From the NCBI RefSeq assembly GCF_003545805.1, contig NZ_NMQR01000035.1, forward strand, positions 1-42,557: DNA of 42,557 nt, read 5' to 3'. Below the pieces are notes generated by a model. That model saw only the letters and a list, made by a program, of their open reading frames with translations. It did not search any database and was not told the DNA's origin. How positions within the stretch are numbered: position 1 is the first letter of the stretch; every line of letters begins with the position of its first letter. The stretch is from Photorhabdus sp. CRCIA-P01. Lineage in GTDB: Bacteria; Pseudomonadota; Gammaproteobacteria; Enterobacterales; Enterobacteriaceae. Shown here piece by piece: positions 25,657 through 35,324 of the stretch. The position numbers and the translations under genes were made by a program.

Positions 25657-26757
25657 ATGGAAAAGATCACTGTCACTTTAGGGGAACGTAGTTACCCAAT
25701 TACCATTGCAAAAGGGTTATTTGACGACCCTTCTGCTTTTGCACCACTAAAAGCAGACCAGCAAGTTATGCTGGTAACGAATCAAACCCTAGCTCCGCTG
25801 TATCTGGCAAAAGTAAAAGCCACCTTGCAGCAAGCCGGAATTCGGGTAGATGAAGTGGTTCTACCTGATGGTGAACAGTACAAATCTCTTTCCGTATTAA
25901 ATGACGTATTTTCTGCTTTGCTGGAAAATAACCACAGCCGGGACACAACGCTTATCGCTCTCGGCGGCGGCGTAATCGGTGATTTAACTGGTTTTGCCGC
26001 TGCCTGTTATCAACGTGGTGTCCATTTTATTCAAATGCCTACCACCCTTCTTGCCCAGGTTGATTCCTCCGTCGGAGGAAAAACCGCGGTAAACCATCCT
26101 CTTGGCAAAAACATGATAGGTGCATTCTATCAACCAGTCTCTGTGATGGTCGATCTTAATTGCCTGCAAACGCTTCCAGCCCGCGAATTCTCTTCCGGTC
26201 TGGCTGAGGTCATTAAGTACGGTATCATTCTCGACAGTGAATTTTTTAACTGGCTTGAAGATAACATGGATAAATTGCTGGTTCTCGACAACCAAGCAAT
26301 GGCTTACTGCATCCGTCGTTGCTGCGAATTGAAAGCTGAAGTTGTCGCAGCAGATGAGAAAGAATTAAGTGGCTTGCGTGCCCTGCTGAATCTTGGTCAC
26401 ACCTTCGGCCACGCCATCGAAACTGAAATGGGATATGGTGCCTGGTTACATGGGGAAGCGGTTGCCGCCGGAATGGTCATGGCAGCAAGAACAGCTCAAC
26501 TTGCTGATAATTTCTCTGAACAGAATATTCAACGTATTATCCGATTGTTGGAACGGGCAAATCTGCCTGTACACGGGCCACAAAACATGCCACCAGAAGC
26601 CTACCTCCCACATATGATGCGAGATAAGAAAGTTATAGCAGGTAAATTACGACTGGTTCTTCCAACAAAAATAGGTAAAGCTGATCTCCGCTCAGATATT
26701 GAACACAACTGTGTTCTTGACGCTATCCGTCAGTGTTTACCCTATGAAAATGGGTAA
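25657..26757 (+). CDS. aroB: 3-dehydroquinate synthase
   Basis: This 366-residue NAD- and metal-dependent enzyme converts DAHP to 3-dehydroquinate, step two of the shikimate pathway. It shows LPDGEQYKS, the NAD loop [44 protein letters not shown] and the zinc histidines in [11 protein letters not shown] and [10 protein letters not shown]. Length is normal. Confidence 0.98.
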   Translation: MEKITVTLGERSYPITIAKGLFDDPSAFAPLKADQQVMLVTNQTLAPLYLAKVKATLQQAGIRVDEVVLPDGEQYKSLSVLNDVFSALLENNHSRDTTLIALGGGVIGDLTGFAAACYQRGVHFIQMPTTLLAQVDSSVGGKTAVNHPLGKNMIGAFYQPVSVMVDLNCLQTLPAREFSSGLAEVIKYGIILDSEFFNWLEDNMDKLLVLDNQAMAYCIRRCCELKAEVVAADEKELSGLRALLNLGHTFGHAIETEMGYGAWLHGEAVAAGMVMAARTAQLADNFSEQNIQRIIRLLERANLPVHGPQNMPPEAYLPHMMRDKKVIAGKLRLVLPTKIGKADLRSDIEHNCVLDAIRQCLPYENG

Positions 26758-26928
26758 ATTTTAAGTAATTTGTATGCTTATGGCATTAAATTAAATGTTT
26801 TTTTGCATCCATCTGGTTGTTGTGTCATAAAATAACGACTCTATCAGACAAATTTCTATCTTCGTTAAGTCAGCCTGCCGGACTGACTTCAATTGCAATT
26901 GGCAGTATTGGCTCTGTTTGGAGGGCAT

Positions 26929-27855
26929 ATGGACGAATTCAAATCAGAAAATGAACAAAGAGCAAATAACGAGTTTAGGCCAGATACCTCAGATCGCCGT
27001 CCTTCACGCTCTCGTCAGCCATTAAACAAACCCAAATTTGCGGTTTCACGTCAGCAAATGATGCTCGGCATTGGGATTTTAGTGCTGCTACTGCTGATTA
27101 TTGCTATCAGTTCTGCCTTAAAAGCCCCAACTGAACATGAAAAACAGCAATCGCCAAATGTTGCCGAGAAGAATATTGATTTATCAGGTTCACCATCCAA
27201 CAACGATGACAATCAATCCATAACATCAGAGAATACCACTGCAAATACAATTAACAGACCACAGGAAATCAATGTTCCTCCTGTCAGTGGTACTTCAACT
27301 CAACCTCATCAGCGTCAAACTAACAATGGCGAAACCCAAAATCAGCGCATTGAATTACCAGGAAATATTCCTGATGCACTGACTCAACAACAAAGTAATA
27401 TAAATCACGCAGTACAGAATCTGAATCAAGCCCAACAACCACAGCCAGTAACACCGCCACCGGTAGTACAGCAAAAATCAGAAAATATCCGTCCACTGAA
27501 ATCAGAAACACTGGCTAAATCAAAACCATCGACAAATCATGCTAGCAGTAAAAACAATGTGGTCAGTAGCACCAGTAGTGATCAATTAAAAACCCCGGCA
27601 AACCACTACACTTTGCAATTAAGTAGTGCCAGCCGCTCAGATACGCTGACCGCTTTTGCTAAAAAGCATAACCTTACCCATTACAAAGTTTATGAAACTA
27701 AACGTAATGGAAAAGTTTGGTTTGTTTTAATTCATGGTGATTACCGTTCCATCTCTGAAGCCAAAGGGGCTATTTCATCTCTACCGGTCGATATTCAGGC
27801 GAAAAAACCTTGGGTTAGAACGATGCAGCAAGTGCAACAAGACCTAAGAAAATAA
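26929..27855 (+). CDS. damX: Cell-division protein DamX
   Basis: This 308-residue inner-membrane protein is recruited to the division septum. A short cytoplasmic part is followed by one membrane segment (MLGIGILVLLLLIIAIS, about 49-66), a long low-complexity Gln/Asn/Pro/Ser linker, and a C-terminal SPOR domain (about 222-300, NHYTLQLSSASRSDTLTAF...) that binds denuded glycan. The start at 26929 is preceded by GGAGGG; an upstream frame to 26893 is not supported. The linker is poorly conserved in the family. Confidence 0.93.
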   Translation: MDEFKSENEQRANNEFRPDTSDRRPSRSRQPLNKPKFAVSRQQMMLGIGILVLLLLIIAISSALKAPTEHEKQQSPNVAEKNIDLSGSPSNNDDNQSITSENTTANTINRPQEINVPPVSGTSTQPHQRQTNNGETQNQRIELPGNIPDALTQQQSNINHAVQNLNQAQQPQPVTPPPVVQQKSENIRPLKSETLAKSKPSTNHASSKNNVVSSTSSDQLKTPANHYTLQLSSASRSDTLTAFAKKHNLTHYKVYETKRNGKVWFVLIHGDYRSISEAKGAISSLPVDIQAKKPWVRTMQQVQQDLRK

Positions 27856-27939
27856 AACAATACTTATTAGGCGCTGATATGCTGTCCTAAACAGAGTACA
27901 ATCTGCGGCTCTGGAATGATTGAGTAATTAATTGACAGC

Positions 27940-28752
27940 ATGAAAAAAAAACGCGCTTTCTTAAAATGGGCCGGTGGAAAATACCCGTTGGTAGATGACA
28001 TCAAACGTCATCTGCCAGCCGGTAGTTGTCTGATAGAGCCATTTGTTGGCGCAGGTTCTGTCTTTTTGAACACAGACTACGATTCTTATATCCTCGCCGA
28101 CATCAACAGTGACCTGATTAACCTGTACAACACAGTAAAACTCAGGGCTAATGAGTTTATCGTCCACACACGCCCCCTGTTCACCCAAGAATACAATACA
28201 GCCGAACATTTTTATCAGTTACGGGAGCAATTTAACCAAAGCACTGACCCGTTCCACCGCAGCGTGTTATTCCTTTATCTCAATCGCCACTGTTACAACG
28301 GCCTCTGTCGTTATAATTCTCATGGTAAATTTAACGTACCTTTTGGGCTTTATAAAAAACCCTACTTTCCTGAAGAAGAATTACACTGGTTTGCTGAAAA
28401 AGCCCAAAATGCTACTTTTATCTGTGAGCACTATCAACACACGTTGAACAAGGCACATAAAGGCTCGGTTATCTATTGCGATCCTCCCTATGCCCCTTTG
28501 TCAGCAACAGCGAACTTTACGGCATATCACACCAATAGCTTTAACATTGCAGATCAGGAAAATCTGGCAAATATTGCATTTAAGTTATCATCAGAACGTG
28601 CAATTCCTGTTTTGATATCCAACCACGATACGCCAATGACACGAAAATGGTACTATCAGGCTTCACTTCATATTGTCAAAGCACGTCGTACTATTAGCAG
28701 GAATATCCTTGCCCGCAGTAAGGTAGACGAACTCTTGGCATTATATCGCTGA
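27940..28752 (+). CDS. dam: DNA adenine methylase (GATC)
   Basis: This 270-residue N6-adenine methyltransferase of mismatch repair and replication control has the FLKWAGGKYPLVDDI start, the S-adenosylmethionine motif EPFVGAGSVF, and the catalytic DPPY (in VIYCDPPYAPL). A Dam-typical FNVPFGLYKKPYFP segment is present. It has its own short gap after damX and lies upstream of rpe. Confidence 0.98.
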   Translation: MKKKRAFLKWAGGKYPLVDDIKRHLPAGSCLIEPFVGAGSVFLNTDYDSYILADINSDLINLYNTVKLRANEFIVHTRPLFTQEYNTAEHFYQLREQFNQSTDPFHRSVLFLYLNRHCYNGLCRYNSHGKFNVPFGLYKKPYFPEEELHWFAEKAQNATFICEHYQHTLNKAHKGSVIYCDPPYAPLSATANFTAYHTNSFNIADQENLANIAFKLSSERAIPVLISNHDTPMTRKWYYQASLHIVKARRTISRNILARSKVDELLALYR

Positions 28753-28812
28753 TTTATCCGCCCCCCTTTTGCCTCGCAACTAAGGGATGATAGAAACGAT
28801 TTGGAGAAGATA

Positions 28813-29493
28813 ATGAAAGATTTTCTGATTGCCCCATCCATTTTATCTGCAAATTTTGCGCGGCTGGGTGAAGATACAGCTAAGGTGCTGGCAGCGGGGG
28901 CTGATGTTGTTCATTTTGATGTTATGGACAACCACTACGTCCCTAACCTGACTATCGGGCCTATGGTCTGCCAGGCTCTGCGAGATTATGGCATCACCGC
29001 ACCAATCGATGTCCATTTGATGGTAAAACCGGTTGACCGCATTATCCCTGATTTTGCCAAAGCAGGAGCGACTTATATTACCTTCCATCCAGAAACCAGT
29101 GAACATATTGACCGCAGTTTACAACTCATCAAAGAGCATGGTTGTAAAGCTGGCTTGGTATTCAATCCTGCAACGCCTCTGAGTTACCTTGATTATGTCC
29201 TGGATAAACTAGATGTCATTCTATTGATGTCAGTAAACCCTGGTTTCGGTGGTCAATCTTTCATCCCTGGAACACTAGAGAAACTGCGTCAGGTTCGTAA
29301 GATCATTGATGACAGCGGTTATGATATCCGTCTTGAGGTAGACGGTGGGATTAAAGCTAGCAATATTGCCGCGGCAGCAACTGCGGGGGCAGATATGTTT
29401 GTTGCTGGTTCAGCCATTTTCAGTCAGCCAGATTACAAAACGGTTATTGATAATATGCGTAGTGAATTGTCAAAGGTATCTCATGACAAATAA
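28813..29493 (+). CDS. rpe: Ribulose-phosphate 3-epimerase
   Basis: This 226-residue TIM-barrel enzyme of the pentose phosphate pathway has [16 protein letters not shown], the metal site [34 protein letters not shown] and EVDGGIK. The ATG at 28813 follows GGAGAAGATA; a TTG further upstream at 28801 is less likely. Its end overlaps gph by 11 bases. Confidence 0.97.
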   Translation: MKDFLIAPSILSANFARLGEDTAKVLAAGADVVHFDVMDNHYVPNLTIGPMVCQALRDYGITAPIDVHLMVKPVDRIIPDFAKAGATYITFHPETSEHIDRSLQLIKEHGCKAGLVFNPATPLSYLDYVLDKLDVILLMSVNPGFGGQSFIPGTLEKLRQVRKIIDDSGYDIRLEVDGGIKASNIAAAATAGADMFVAGSAIFSQPDYKTVIDNMRSELSKVSHDK

Positions 29494-30187
29494 GGTATTA
29501 AAAGGTATTCGTGCTATCGCTTTTGATCTGGATGGAACACTGGTAGACAGCGCCGGTGGTTTGGCAGATGCACTGGATCAAGCACTATTAACCAAAAGTT
29601 TCCCGGCTGCGGGAAAAGAGCGGGTTGCTGCCTGGGTAGGTAATGGCGCAGACATTATGGTCGAACGTGCGTTAACATGGGCCAAAGTCAAATTAACTGC
29701 CCAACTGCATAAAGAAACCCGCGAACTATTTGACCGTTTCTATGAAACAACGGTAACAACAGGCAGTGAACTGTTCCCGGAAGTCAAAGTTACATTAGCT
29801 GAACTGGCAAAACACAATTTGCCAATGGGTATCATCACCAATAAACCAACACTTTTCATTGCTCCTCTGCTGGCTTCTTTAGGCATCAGTGAATATTTTT
29901 CATTAGTGTTAGGTGGTGATGATGTTAAAGAGAAAAAGCCACATCCGGCACCTATTTATTTAACAATGGGCACATTCGGACTGCGTAAGGAAGAACTGCT
30001 CTTTGTCGGTGATTCCCGTAATGATATTTTAGCAGCACAAGCGGCGGGTTGCCCTTGTGTTGGTTTAACTTATGGATATAACTACGGTGAATCTATTGCA
30101 TTAAGCAATCCAGATTGCATATTAGCGAATTTTTCGGATTTGCTATCCATAATTGGACTCCCATCTTTAAAACTTCAGGAAGCATAA
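29483..30187 (+). CDS. gph: Phosphoglycolate phosphatase
   Basis: This 234-residue HAD-family phosphatase clears phosphoglycolate produced by DNA repair. The nucleophile motif is [10 protein letters not shown], the second motif is IITNKPT, and the metal motif is [16 protein letters not shown]. The start at 29483 lies inside the end of rpe, the usual arrangement; longer frames read back through rpe and are not real. Confidence 0.96.
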   Translation: MTNKVLKGIRAIAFDLDGTLVDSAGGLADALDQALLTKSFPAAGKERVAAWVGNGADIMVERALTWAKVKLTAQLHKETRELFDRFYETTVTTGSELFPEVKVTLAELAKHNLPMGIITNKPTLFIAPLLASLGISEYFSLVLGGDDVKEKKPHPAPIYLTMGTFGLRKEELLFVGDSRNDILAAQAAGCPCVGLTYGYNYGESIALSNPDCILANFSDLLSIIGLPSLKLQEA

Positions 30188-30191
30188 TAAA

Positions 30192-31229
30192 ATGAATGAA
30201 CCCACTGTATCTGAAACACTACACTCCCAAAAACCTATTGTATTCAGCGGCGCACAACCTTCCGGTGAATTAACCATCGGTAACTACATGGGGGCGTTAC
30301 GTCAGTGGGTTAAAATGCAGGATGATTACGACTGCATCTATTGCATTGTCGACCAACATGCAATCACGGTCCGCCAGGACCCAAAAGAATTGAGAAAACG
30401 CACTCTGGATACACTAGCGCTCTACCTAGCTTGTGGCATCGACCCAGAAAAAAGTACTATTTTTATCCAATCACATGTACCACAGCATGCTCAGTTAAGC
30501 TGGGTTCTAAACTGTTATACCTATTTCGGTGAACTCAGCCGCATGACTCAGTTTAAAGACAAATCAGCTCGTCATGCCGAAAATATCAACGCAGGCTTGT
30601 TTGACTATCCGGTACTGATGGCGGCGGATATTTTGATATACCAAACAAACCAGGTTCCTGTGGGTATCGATCAGAAACAACACCTTGAATTGAGCCGTGA
30701 TATCGCTCAACGATTTAATGCCATCTACGGCAATATCTTCGCCGTACCAGAACCGTTTATCCCAACGGGTGGTGCTCGCATTATGGCTCTTCAAGACCCA
30801 GAAAAGAAAATGTCCAAGTCAGATGATAACCGCAACAACGTTATCGCTTTGTTGGAAGATCCAAAATCAGCCGCTAAAAAGATAAAACGCGCAGTCACAG
30901 ATTCAGAAGAACCCCCTCGTGTTCGCTATGATCTAGAACAAAAACCGGGTGTTTCCAACTTATTAGATATCCTCGCGGGCGTTACTGGCAAAACCATTCC
31001 TGAACTGGAAGCAGAATTTGAAGGCCAAATGTATGGTCATCTAAAAAGTTCTGTTGCTGATGCAGTTTCCGATATGCTGACTGAGTTACAAGAGCGTTTC
31101 CATCATTTCCGTAACGATGAAGTCCTGCTGAATAAAATCATGGCAGAAGGCGCAGCGAAGGCAAAAGCCCGCGCTCAGATTACGCTAGATAAAGTGTATG
31201 AAGCTGTTGGCTTTATTGCTCACCCTTAA
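30192..31229 (+). CDS. trpS: Tryptophanyl-tRNA synthetase
   Basis: This 345-residue class I synthetase has the HIGH-like motif [14 protein letters not shown], the Trp pocket [40 protein letters not shown], and the KMSKS loop (KKMSKSDDN). It begins 4 bp after gph and is the last gene of the block. A 12-bp hairpin 8 bp past the stop is the likely terminator. Confidence 0.98.
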   Translation: MNEPTVSETLHSQKPIVFSGAQPSGELTIGNYMGALRQWVKMQDDYDCIYCIVDQHAITVRQDPKELRKRTLDTLALYLACGIDPEKSTIFIQSHVPQHAQLSWVLNCYTYFGELSRMTQFKDKSARHAENINAGLFDYPVLMAADILIYQTNQVPVGIDQKQHLELSRDIAQRFNAIYGNIFAVPEPFIPTGGARIMALQDPEKKMSKSDDNRNNVIALLEDPKSAAKKIKRAVTDSEEPPRVRYDLEQKPGVSNLLDILAGVTGKTIPELEAEFEGQMYGHLKSSVADAVSDMLTELQERFHHFRNDEVLLNKIMAEGAAKAKARAQITLDKVYEAVGFIAHP

Positions 31230-31236
31230 ATCGATA

Positions 31237-31265
31237 AAATGTGCACGTTCACTACGTGCACATTT
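31237..31265. repeat. 29-bp hairpin repeat, copy 1 (trpS terminator, left edge of buf island)
   Basis: AAATGTGCACGT and ACGTGCACATTT form a perfect 12-bp stem with loop TCACT. An almost identical 29-bp copy lies at 35294-35322 in the same orientation (one base differs, in the loop). The two enclose the whole bufferin block. Confidence 0.85.
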
Positions 31266-31336
31266 CAAGCTACAGAAAAAGGTTAATGGGATGGTCACCC
31301 TCACCCTGTAGGCGTGTTTTGACAAGGTGATTTCTT

Positions 31337-31591
31337 TTACATGAGGCCATCGCCATGCAAGGCGACTTCGGAAAACCACAACCCAAGTGCCGAGGACAAC
31401 ACGGCTCACAAGGCTGAAATCTGCCTGATAAACCATGTCGGATAGCATAAGTAGACGGAAACCTCACCATGACGGTTTCCTGCCGCCCCAGACGGAAAAA
31501 TCGGGGATTCAAACGATTTTTCCGACATTTTTTGCCACTTACCATGAGTTTTCGCTCCACTGAGCATCAAACCCCCTACTACGATAAACAT
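31337..31591 (-). pseudogene. Decayed phage-type frame (Ash/Icd-like), uncertain
   Basis: One minus-strand frame reads AGNRHGEVSVYLCYPTWFIR then QISAL, a stop at 31406, and continues AVLSSALGLWFSEVALHGDG to a second stop. AGNR/N-G...P...F.RQ strings of this kind occur in small enterobacterial prophage proteins annotated as Ash or Icd-like; this link is from memory. With the internal stop it is not a working gene. Shadow frames on both strands overlap it. If correct, it marks phage-like DNA at the island edge. Confidence 0.35.
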
Positions 31592-31725
31592 GAAGGGATC
31601 CGCTTAAAAAACGGAAAACATCCTAAAACAAACCTGTTTCTTGTACAGGCCGATATCTGAGTCACAAAAATAAGTCATTAAAAATCAGTTAACTATAAAA
31701 AAATCATTTTTTTTCTCATATTCAC

Positions 31726-31754
31726 TGTAAGAAATTGATTCGTGGTACGACTAA
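31726..31754 (+). promoter_or_regulatory. Candidate ECF-sigma promoter of the buf operon
   Basis: TGTAAG (31726-31731), 16 bases, then CGACTAA (31748-31754) fits the general layout of ECF promoters controlling MNIO/bufferin operons (TGTAA-type -35, CG-rich -10). It lies 71 bp before the bufA start. The pattern is short, so this is tentative. Confidence 0.35.
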
Positions 31755-31825
31755 TTGAGTGAAGCAAAGGCTTGTTTCAGCAAAGCAGTAATTTACCTTC
31801 TACACAAATATAAAAGGAACGTTCT

Positions 31826-32119
31826 ATGACGAAGCAAACGACAAAAGCATTACTGGCCCTGGCTTTAGGCAGTGTATTGATTACGGGAAGCACTTCAGCA
31901 ATGGCGGATTCCGGCAGCAAAATGGAGAAATGCTATGGCGTTTCTCTGAAAGGGAAAAATGACTGTAAAGCAGGTGCAGGCACCACCTGTGCTGGTACCT
32001 CAAAAAAGGATTATCAGGGTAATGCCTGGAAAATGGTACCGGCGGGCTCCTGCGTAAAAATGAAGTCTCCTACCTCCCCGACCGGTTTTGGTCAACTAAA
32101 CGCATTTAAAGAAGTGTAA
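31826..32119 (+). CDS. bufA: Bufferin-type precursor peptide (DUF2282, BufA)
   Basis: This 97-residue exported peptide has a Sec signal ([12 protein letters not shown]...AMA-DS, cleavage near residue 27). The mature part holds four cysteines at 36, 47, 55 and 76 in the BufA1/DUF2282 pattern ([21 protein letters not shown]). In characterised systems the MNIO enzyme BufB with BufC turns these cysteines into thiooxazole-type rings, and the product binds copper. AAGGA lies upstream of the ATG. It is the first gene of bufABC-doxX. Confidence 0.9.
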   Translation: MTKQTTKALLALALGSVLITGSTSAMADSGSKMEKCYGVSLKGKNDCKAGAGTTCAGTSKKDYQGNAWKMVPAGSCVKMKSPTSPTGFGQLNAFKEV

Positions 32120-32143
32120 TTTCGGCATCAGGCAGGAGCTCAT

Positions 32144-33070
32144 ATGATGACAATTTCTTTACCCTCACACAGCGTCTCTCGTGATGCTCCTGACCGCCTC
32201 ATGCTAAATAGGCTTCCGGCCAGAGCAGGGATCGGATTAAAGCCAGAGCATTTTCGCGCTATTCTGCGCGATAAACCCGACATAGGTTTTTTTGAAATTC
32301 ACGCGGAAAATTATCTAGTTGCGGGTGGTCCGTTTCATCAGGCACTGACCGCCATTCGCCAAAATTATCCGCTCTCTATTCATGGTGTGGGCCTGTCCAT
32401 CGGAGGAGAAAATCCTCTGAATCAGACCCACTTACAACGTGTTGCCGCGCTGGTTGAACGCTACCAGCCGGCCGTTTTTTCTGAGCACCTTGCCTGGTCG
32501 ACGCACAACGATCTATTTCTCAATGATCTGCTGCCGCTGCCTTATACTGACGTCACGTTGACGCGGGTCTGCGAACACATCGATCAGGTACAGAATGCGC
32601 TGCGTCGCCCCATTCTGCTGGAAAACCCGTCCACCTACGTCGAGTTCAGTGCCTCAACCATGAGCGAGACTAACTTTATCTCCGAGGTGATACGCCGCAC
32701 CGGATGCGGACTACTGCTGGATGTGAACAATCTCTATATCAGTGGCATCAACCATAATCGCTGCCCGTGGCAAATGCTATTCGAGCTGCCACTTCACCGT
32801 GTCGGTGAAATTCATCTGGCGGGCTATACGGAAAGCCGCGATGGGGCAAACGACCTGCTGCTGATTGATTCACACGACAGTCATGTGACCGAGCCGGTCT
32901 GGGATCTCTATAACAAAACCCTGAGTAAAACGGGGCCGATCTCCACCCTGCTCGAATGGGACAGCAATATTCCACCATTAGACGTGTTGCTGAACGAAGC
33001 CAGCCATGCCCAGCGTTACATTACAGAGAGTACGAAAAATGCAACAACAACTGTATCAAGCACTTCTTGA
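32144..33070 (+). CDS. bufB: MNIO-family peptide-modifying enzyme (DUF692, BufB)
   Basis: This 308-residue TIM-barrel multinuclear non-haem iron oxygenase contains [69 protein letters not shown] and GEIHLAGY, the strands carrying the His/Asp/Glu iron ligands. It should modify the cysteines of the neighbouring BufA peptide in the cytoplasm before export. It is followed by bufC with a 32-base overlap. Confidence 0.92.
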   Translation: MMTISLPSHSVSRDAPDRLMLNRLPARAGIGLKPEHFRAILRDKPDIGFFEIHAENYLVAGGPFHQALTAIRQNYPLSIHGVGLSIGGENPLNQTHLQRVAALVERYQPAVFSEHLAWSTHNDLFLNDLLPLPYTDVTLTRVCEHIDQVQNALRRPILLENPSTYVEFSASTMSETNFISEVIRRTGCGLLLDVNNLYISGINHNRCPWQMLFELPLHRVGEIHLAGYTESRDGANDLLLIDSHDSHVTEPVWDLYNKTLSKTGPISTLLEWDSNIPPLDVLLNEASHAQRYITESTKNATTTVSSTS

Positions 33071-33788
33071 CCCCGACCTCACGGTACCTAAGGGGCTGAC
33101 AGCCTGGAACGGTAGCGATCCGGCGGTACGTTTTGCGATTTATCGTAATAATGTCATAACATCGCTGATCGACGCACTGGCCGAAAACTGCCCCGTCCTT
33201 CTCGCCCAGCTCGGAGAGTGCTTTTTCCGTGCGATGGCGGCGGAGTTTATACGTCAACAACCGCCTTCTTCTCCTGTTTTGGCGGGCTATGGCGCGCAAT
33301 TGCCGGACTGGATTGCAACGTTTCAGCCATTGGCAGACTGGCCCTGGCTGAGCGATCTCACCCGGCTGGAAATGTTGTTTATTGAATCGCTGCACGCGGC
33401 GGACTCTGCCGTACAAACGGCAGAAGCGGTCCCCGGTGACGATCCCGCACAGTTGCTGATGGAGATCCATCCTTCGGTACGGCTCTTCAGTTCAGATTAT
33501 GCTGTCTTCAGCCTGTGGGCCTCACACCAACAAAGTGAAAACGAGATGGCGCTGGACCCATTCCAGCCGGAACATATGCTGCTGTGCCGTGTTGACGATG
33601 ACGTGCGAATAATGTTGCTCAACCGTGCGGAAATGCAATTTGTTGCCATGATCCAGTCCGGTCGGTGCCTTACCGAAGCCCTAGAGATCGCCGCCTGGGA
33701 GGATGCAACTTTTGAGCCTCAGCAGGTTTTACAACGCATGCAGCACTACGGGCTGATCCTTTCTCTATATAGCAACACGGAGCGCTAA
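33039..33788 (+). CDS. bufC: BufC, partner protein of the MNIO enzyme (DUF2063)
   Basis: The 249-residue protein begins [47 protein letters not shown], the DUF2063 N-terminal domain, and ends with a domain resembling RiPP recognition folds ([26 protein letters not shown]...). In known systems BufC binds the precursor and is needed for modification. The start at 33039 lies within bufB and has GAGAG upstream; the frame to 33006 is longer without support. Confidence 0.88.
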   Translation: MQQQLYQALLDPDLTVPKGLTAWNGSDPAVRFAIYRNNVITSLIDALAENCPVLLAQLGECFFRAMAAEFIRQQPPSSPVLAGYGAQLPDWIATFQPLADWPWLSDLTRLEMLFIESLHAADSAVQTAEAVPGDDPAQLLMEIHPSVRLFSSDYAVFSLWASHQQSENEMALDPFQPEHMLLCRVDDDVRIMLLNRAEMQFVAMIQSGRCLTEALEIAAWEDATFEPQQVLQRMQHYGLILSLYSNTER

Positions 33789-33789
33789 G

Positions 33790-34269
33790 ATGGCATTACT
33801 CAAAATATTAGTGTTAAAAGGGCAACACATTGCGCAGGAAAGTGTTATCCCCCTTCTGGCGCGCATTAGCCTTGCCGCAACATTCTGGTTGTCGGGCCAA
33901 AGCAAAGTGGTGGGATTAAACATAGATATTCTGGAGACACGTACACCCTGGCAACTAGGGATTCCGCGCGTTACCGACAGCTCCGTGTCACTCTTTACCA
34001 GCGAGTACAATCTTCCTCTGCTGCCACCCGATGTTGCTGCCGTCATGGCCGCAACCGCAGAACACTTGTTTCCGCTGCTGCTGATTGTCGGATTTGCGAC
34101 ACGCTTCTCCGCACTAGCACTAATGGTAATGACGCTGGTGATTCAGATATTTGTTTATCCGGATGCCTGGCCTGTCCACGCTACCTGGCTGACGGCTCAG
34201 TTGTATCTGATGATGTATGGCGGTGGGAGGTTTTCGCTTGATCGCCTAATTTACCGCCATCGTACCTGA
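33790..34269 (+). CDS. DoxX-family membrane protein of the buf operon
   Basis: This 159-residue protein has about four membrane segments (SVIPLLARISLAATFWLSG; VAAVMAATAEHLFPLLLIVGFATRF; SALALMVMTLVIQIFVYP; TWLTAQLYLMMYGGGRF). DoxX proteins are often the fourth gene of bufferin operons; their exact role there is unsettled. It follows bufC by one base and ends 10 bp before the convergent anti-sigma gene. Confidence 0.88.
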   Translation: MALLKILVLKGQHIAQESVIPLLARISLAATFWLSGQSKVVGLNIDILETRTPWQLGIPRVTDSSVSLFTSEYNLPLLPPDVAAVMAATAEHLFPLLLIVGFATRFSALALMVMTLVIQIFVYPDAWPVHATWLTAQLYLMMYGGGRFSLDRLIYRHRT

Positions 34270-34279
34270 TTCCGCCTCC

Positions 34280-34480
34280 CTACGTTACTTTATTTTGATT
34301 CTCGTTTTCGCCACGAGCGAACGCGGAAGTGATAGTGCGCAGGTCGGCAAGCTGTTGTCTGAAGTTTCGGCACCCGTAGCACATTCGCAAATGCAGCATC
34401 AGCTGAACATGTTGAGAAAGCACGATTTTTTCATCCAGCGCCTGAGACATCAGGCGCGTAGCTTGGTAACAACTAAGCAT
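34280..34480 (-). CDS. Small zinc-finger anti-sigma factor
   Basis: This 66-residue protein contains His30-x3-Cys34-x2-Cys37 (HLRMCYGC), the zinc anti-sigma signature, and an early Cys4. Such short cytoplasmic proteins bind and release ECF sigma factors on metal or thiol stress. It starts inside the end of the sigma gene (8-base overlap) after GGAGGG, so the two are coupled. A longer frame to 34540 is not supported. Confidence 0.8.
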   Translation of the reverse strand: MLSCYQATRLMSQALDEKIVLSQHVQLMLHLRMCYGCRNFRQQLADLRTITSAFARGENENQNKVT

Positions 34481-35063
34481 ATTTACCCTCCTGGGAAAAC
34501 CAGCGTTGTGACAAACATTCGCGTAAACGCATACGTGCACGCCAGAGCATCACATTCAGGTTGCTGACAGAGAGCGCCATCTCCTGACAGATCTCCTGAG
34601 TCTCAAGACCAATAAATTCGCGCATCATAAATGCCCGCGCGTTTTGCGTTGGCAACTGTGTCAGACAAAGCTCGAAAACCGTCCAGAATTGCTCCTGCTC
34701 GGCCGCCTCATCCGGTAAATGCCAACGCTGAGGATGCTCGTTTCGCGGCCAATGACCAGATTCATCAAACAACGCTTCGAAATTTTGCTCATCAACATCA
34801 TCAGTCAGTTGCACGCTGCTGTGCCGATAACGCATACGCAAAGCGTCCGAGATTTTGTTGCGCAGGATCGTAAACACCCAGCTCTTCCAGGAGGCTCGTC
34901 CGGCAAAGGAAGAGGCATTCTTCATCGCCCCTTCCAGCGCCTCCTGAACAACATCTTCCGCCTGATGAAAATCATTCAACTGCAAGCTGGCAAACTGCAA
35001 CATCTGTTTATGCAGCATGGAAAAAAACTGCGGATCCCGCAGCAGATTATTGATATCGGACAT
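34473..35063 (-). CDS. ECF RNA polymerase sigma factor of the buf island
   Basis: This is a 196-residue sigma-70 family member. Region 2 is DFHQAEDVVQEALEGAMKNASSFAG...WKSWVFTILRNKISDALR (about 33-78). Region 4 is LPTQNARAFMMREFIGLETQEICQEMALSVSNLNVMLWRARMRLRECL (about 135-182). The linker between is long and acidic. With its paired anti-sigma it probably controls the facing bufABC-doxX operon in answer to copper or related stress; this follows from gene pairing and family examples, not from a confirmed site. Confidence 0.9.
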   Translation of the reverse strand: MSDINNLLRDPQFFSMLHKQMLQFASLQLNDFHQAEDVVQEALEGAMKNASSFAGRASWKSWVFTILRNKISDALRMRYRHSSVQLTDDVDEQNFEALFDESGHWPRNEHPQRWHLPDEAAEQEQFWTVFELCLTQLPTQNARAFMMREFIGLETQEICQEMALSVSNLNVMLWRARMRLRECLSQRWFSQEGKYA

Positions 35064-35293
35064 TGTGGTTTCTATCTTAACAGGATTGTTCGGGATAACC
35101 GGGTATTACGACACCATTTTGGCGGAATCGCTTAAATTCACTCACATGACTTAGGGACCATTTGGGGAACGGAGGCAATTCTAAATTAAATCTGTTTTTT
35201 GTGCAGCAAGGGAAGTCTCTTTTCCCCAAAGCCATTTGTTTTTCGTTCAACCCATCGAGTGTATCAGTGGTTTAATAACTGCTAAATACGGTT

Positions 35294-35322
35294 AAATGTG
35301 CACGTTCACCACGTGCACATTT
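35294..35322. repeat. 29-bp hairpin repeat, copy 2 (yiiM terminator, right edge of buf island)
   Basis: The same 12-bp stem as at 31237-31265 with loop TCACC. It ends two bases before the yiiM stop codon. Followed by TTATTATTT on the plus strand, it could terminate transcription in that direction. Confidence 0.85.
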
Positions 35323-35324
35323 TA

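Noticed and set aside
31230-31825. CRISPR-like or attachment array around the hairpin
   Set aside because: Only one hairpin is present at each side of the island, with no regularly spaced repeats and no cas genes.
35064-35160. ECF promoter before the sigma gene matching that of bufA
   Set aside because: A CGTAATA string is present, but no TGTAAG-like element lies 16 bases upstream, so I do not call it.
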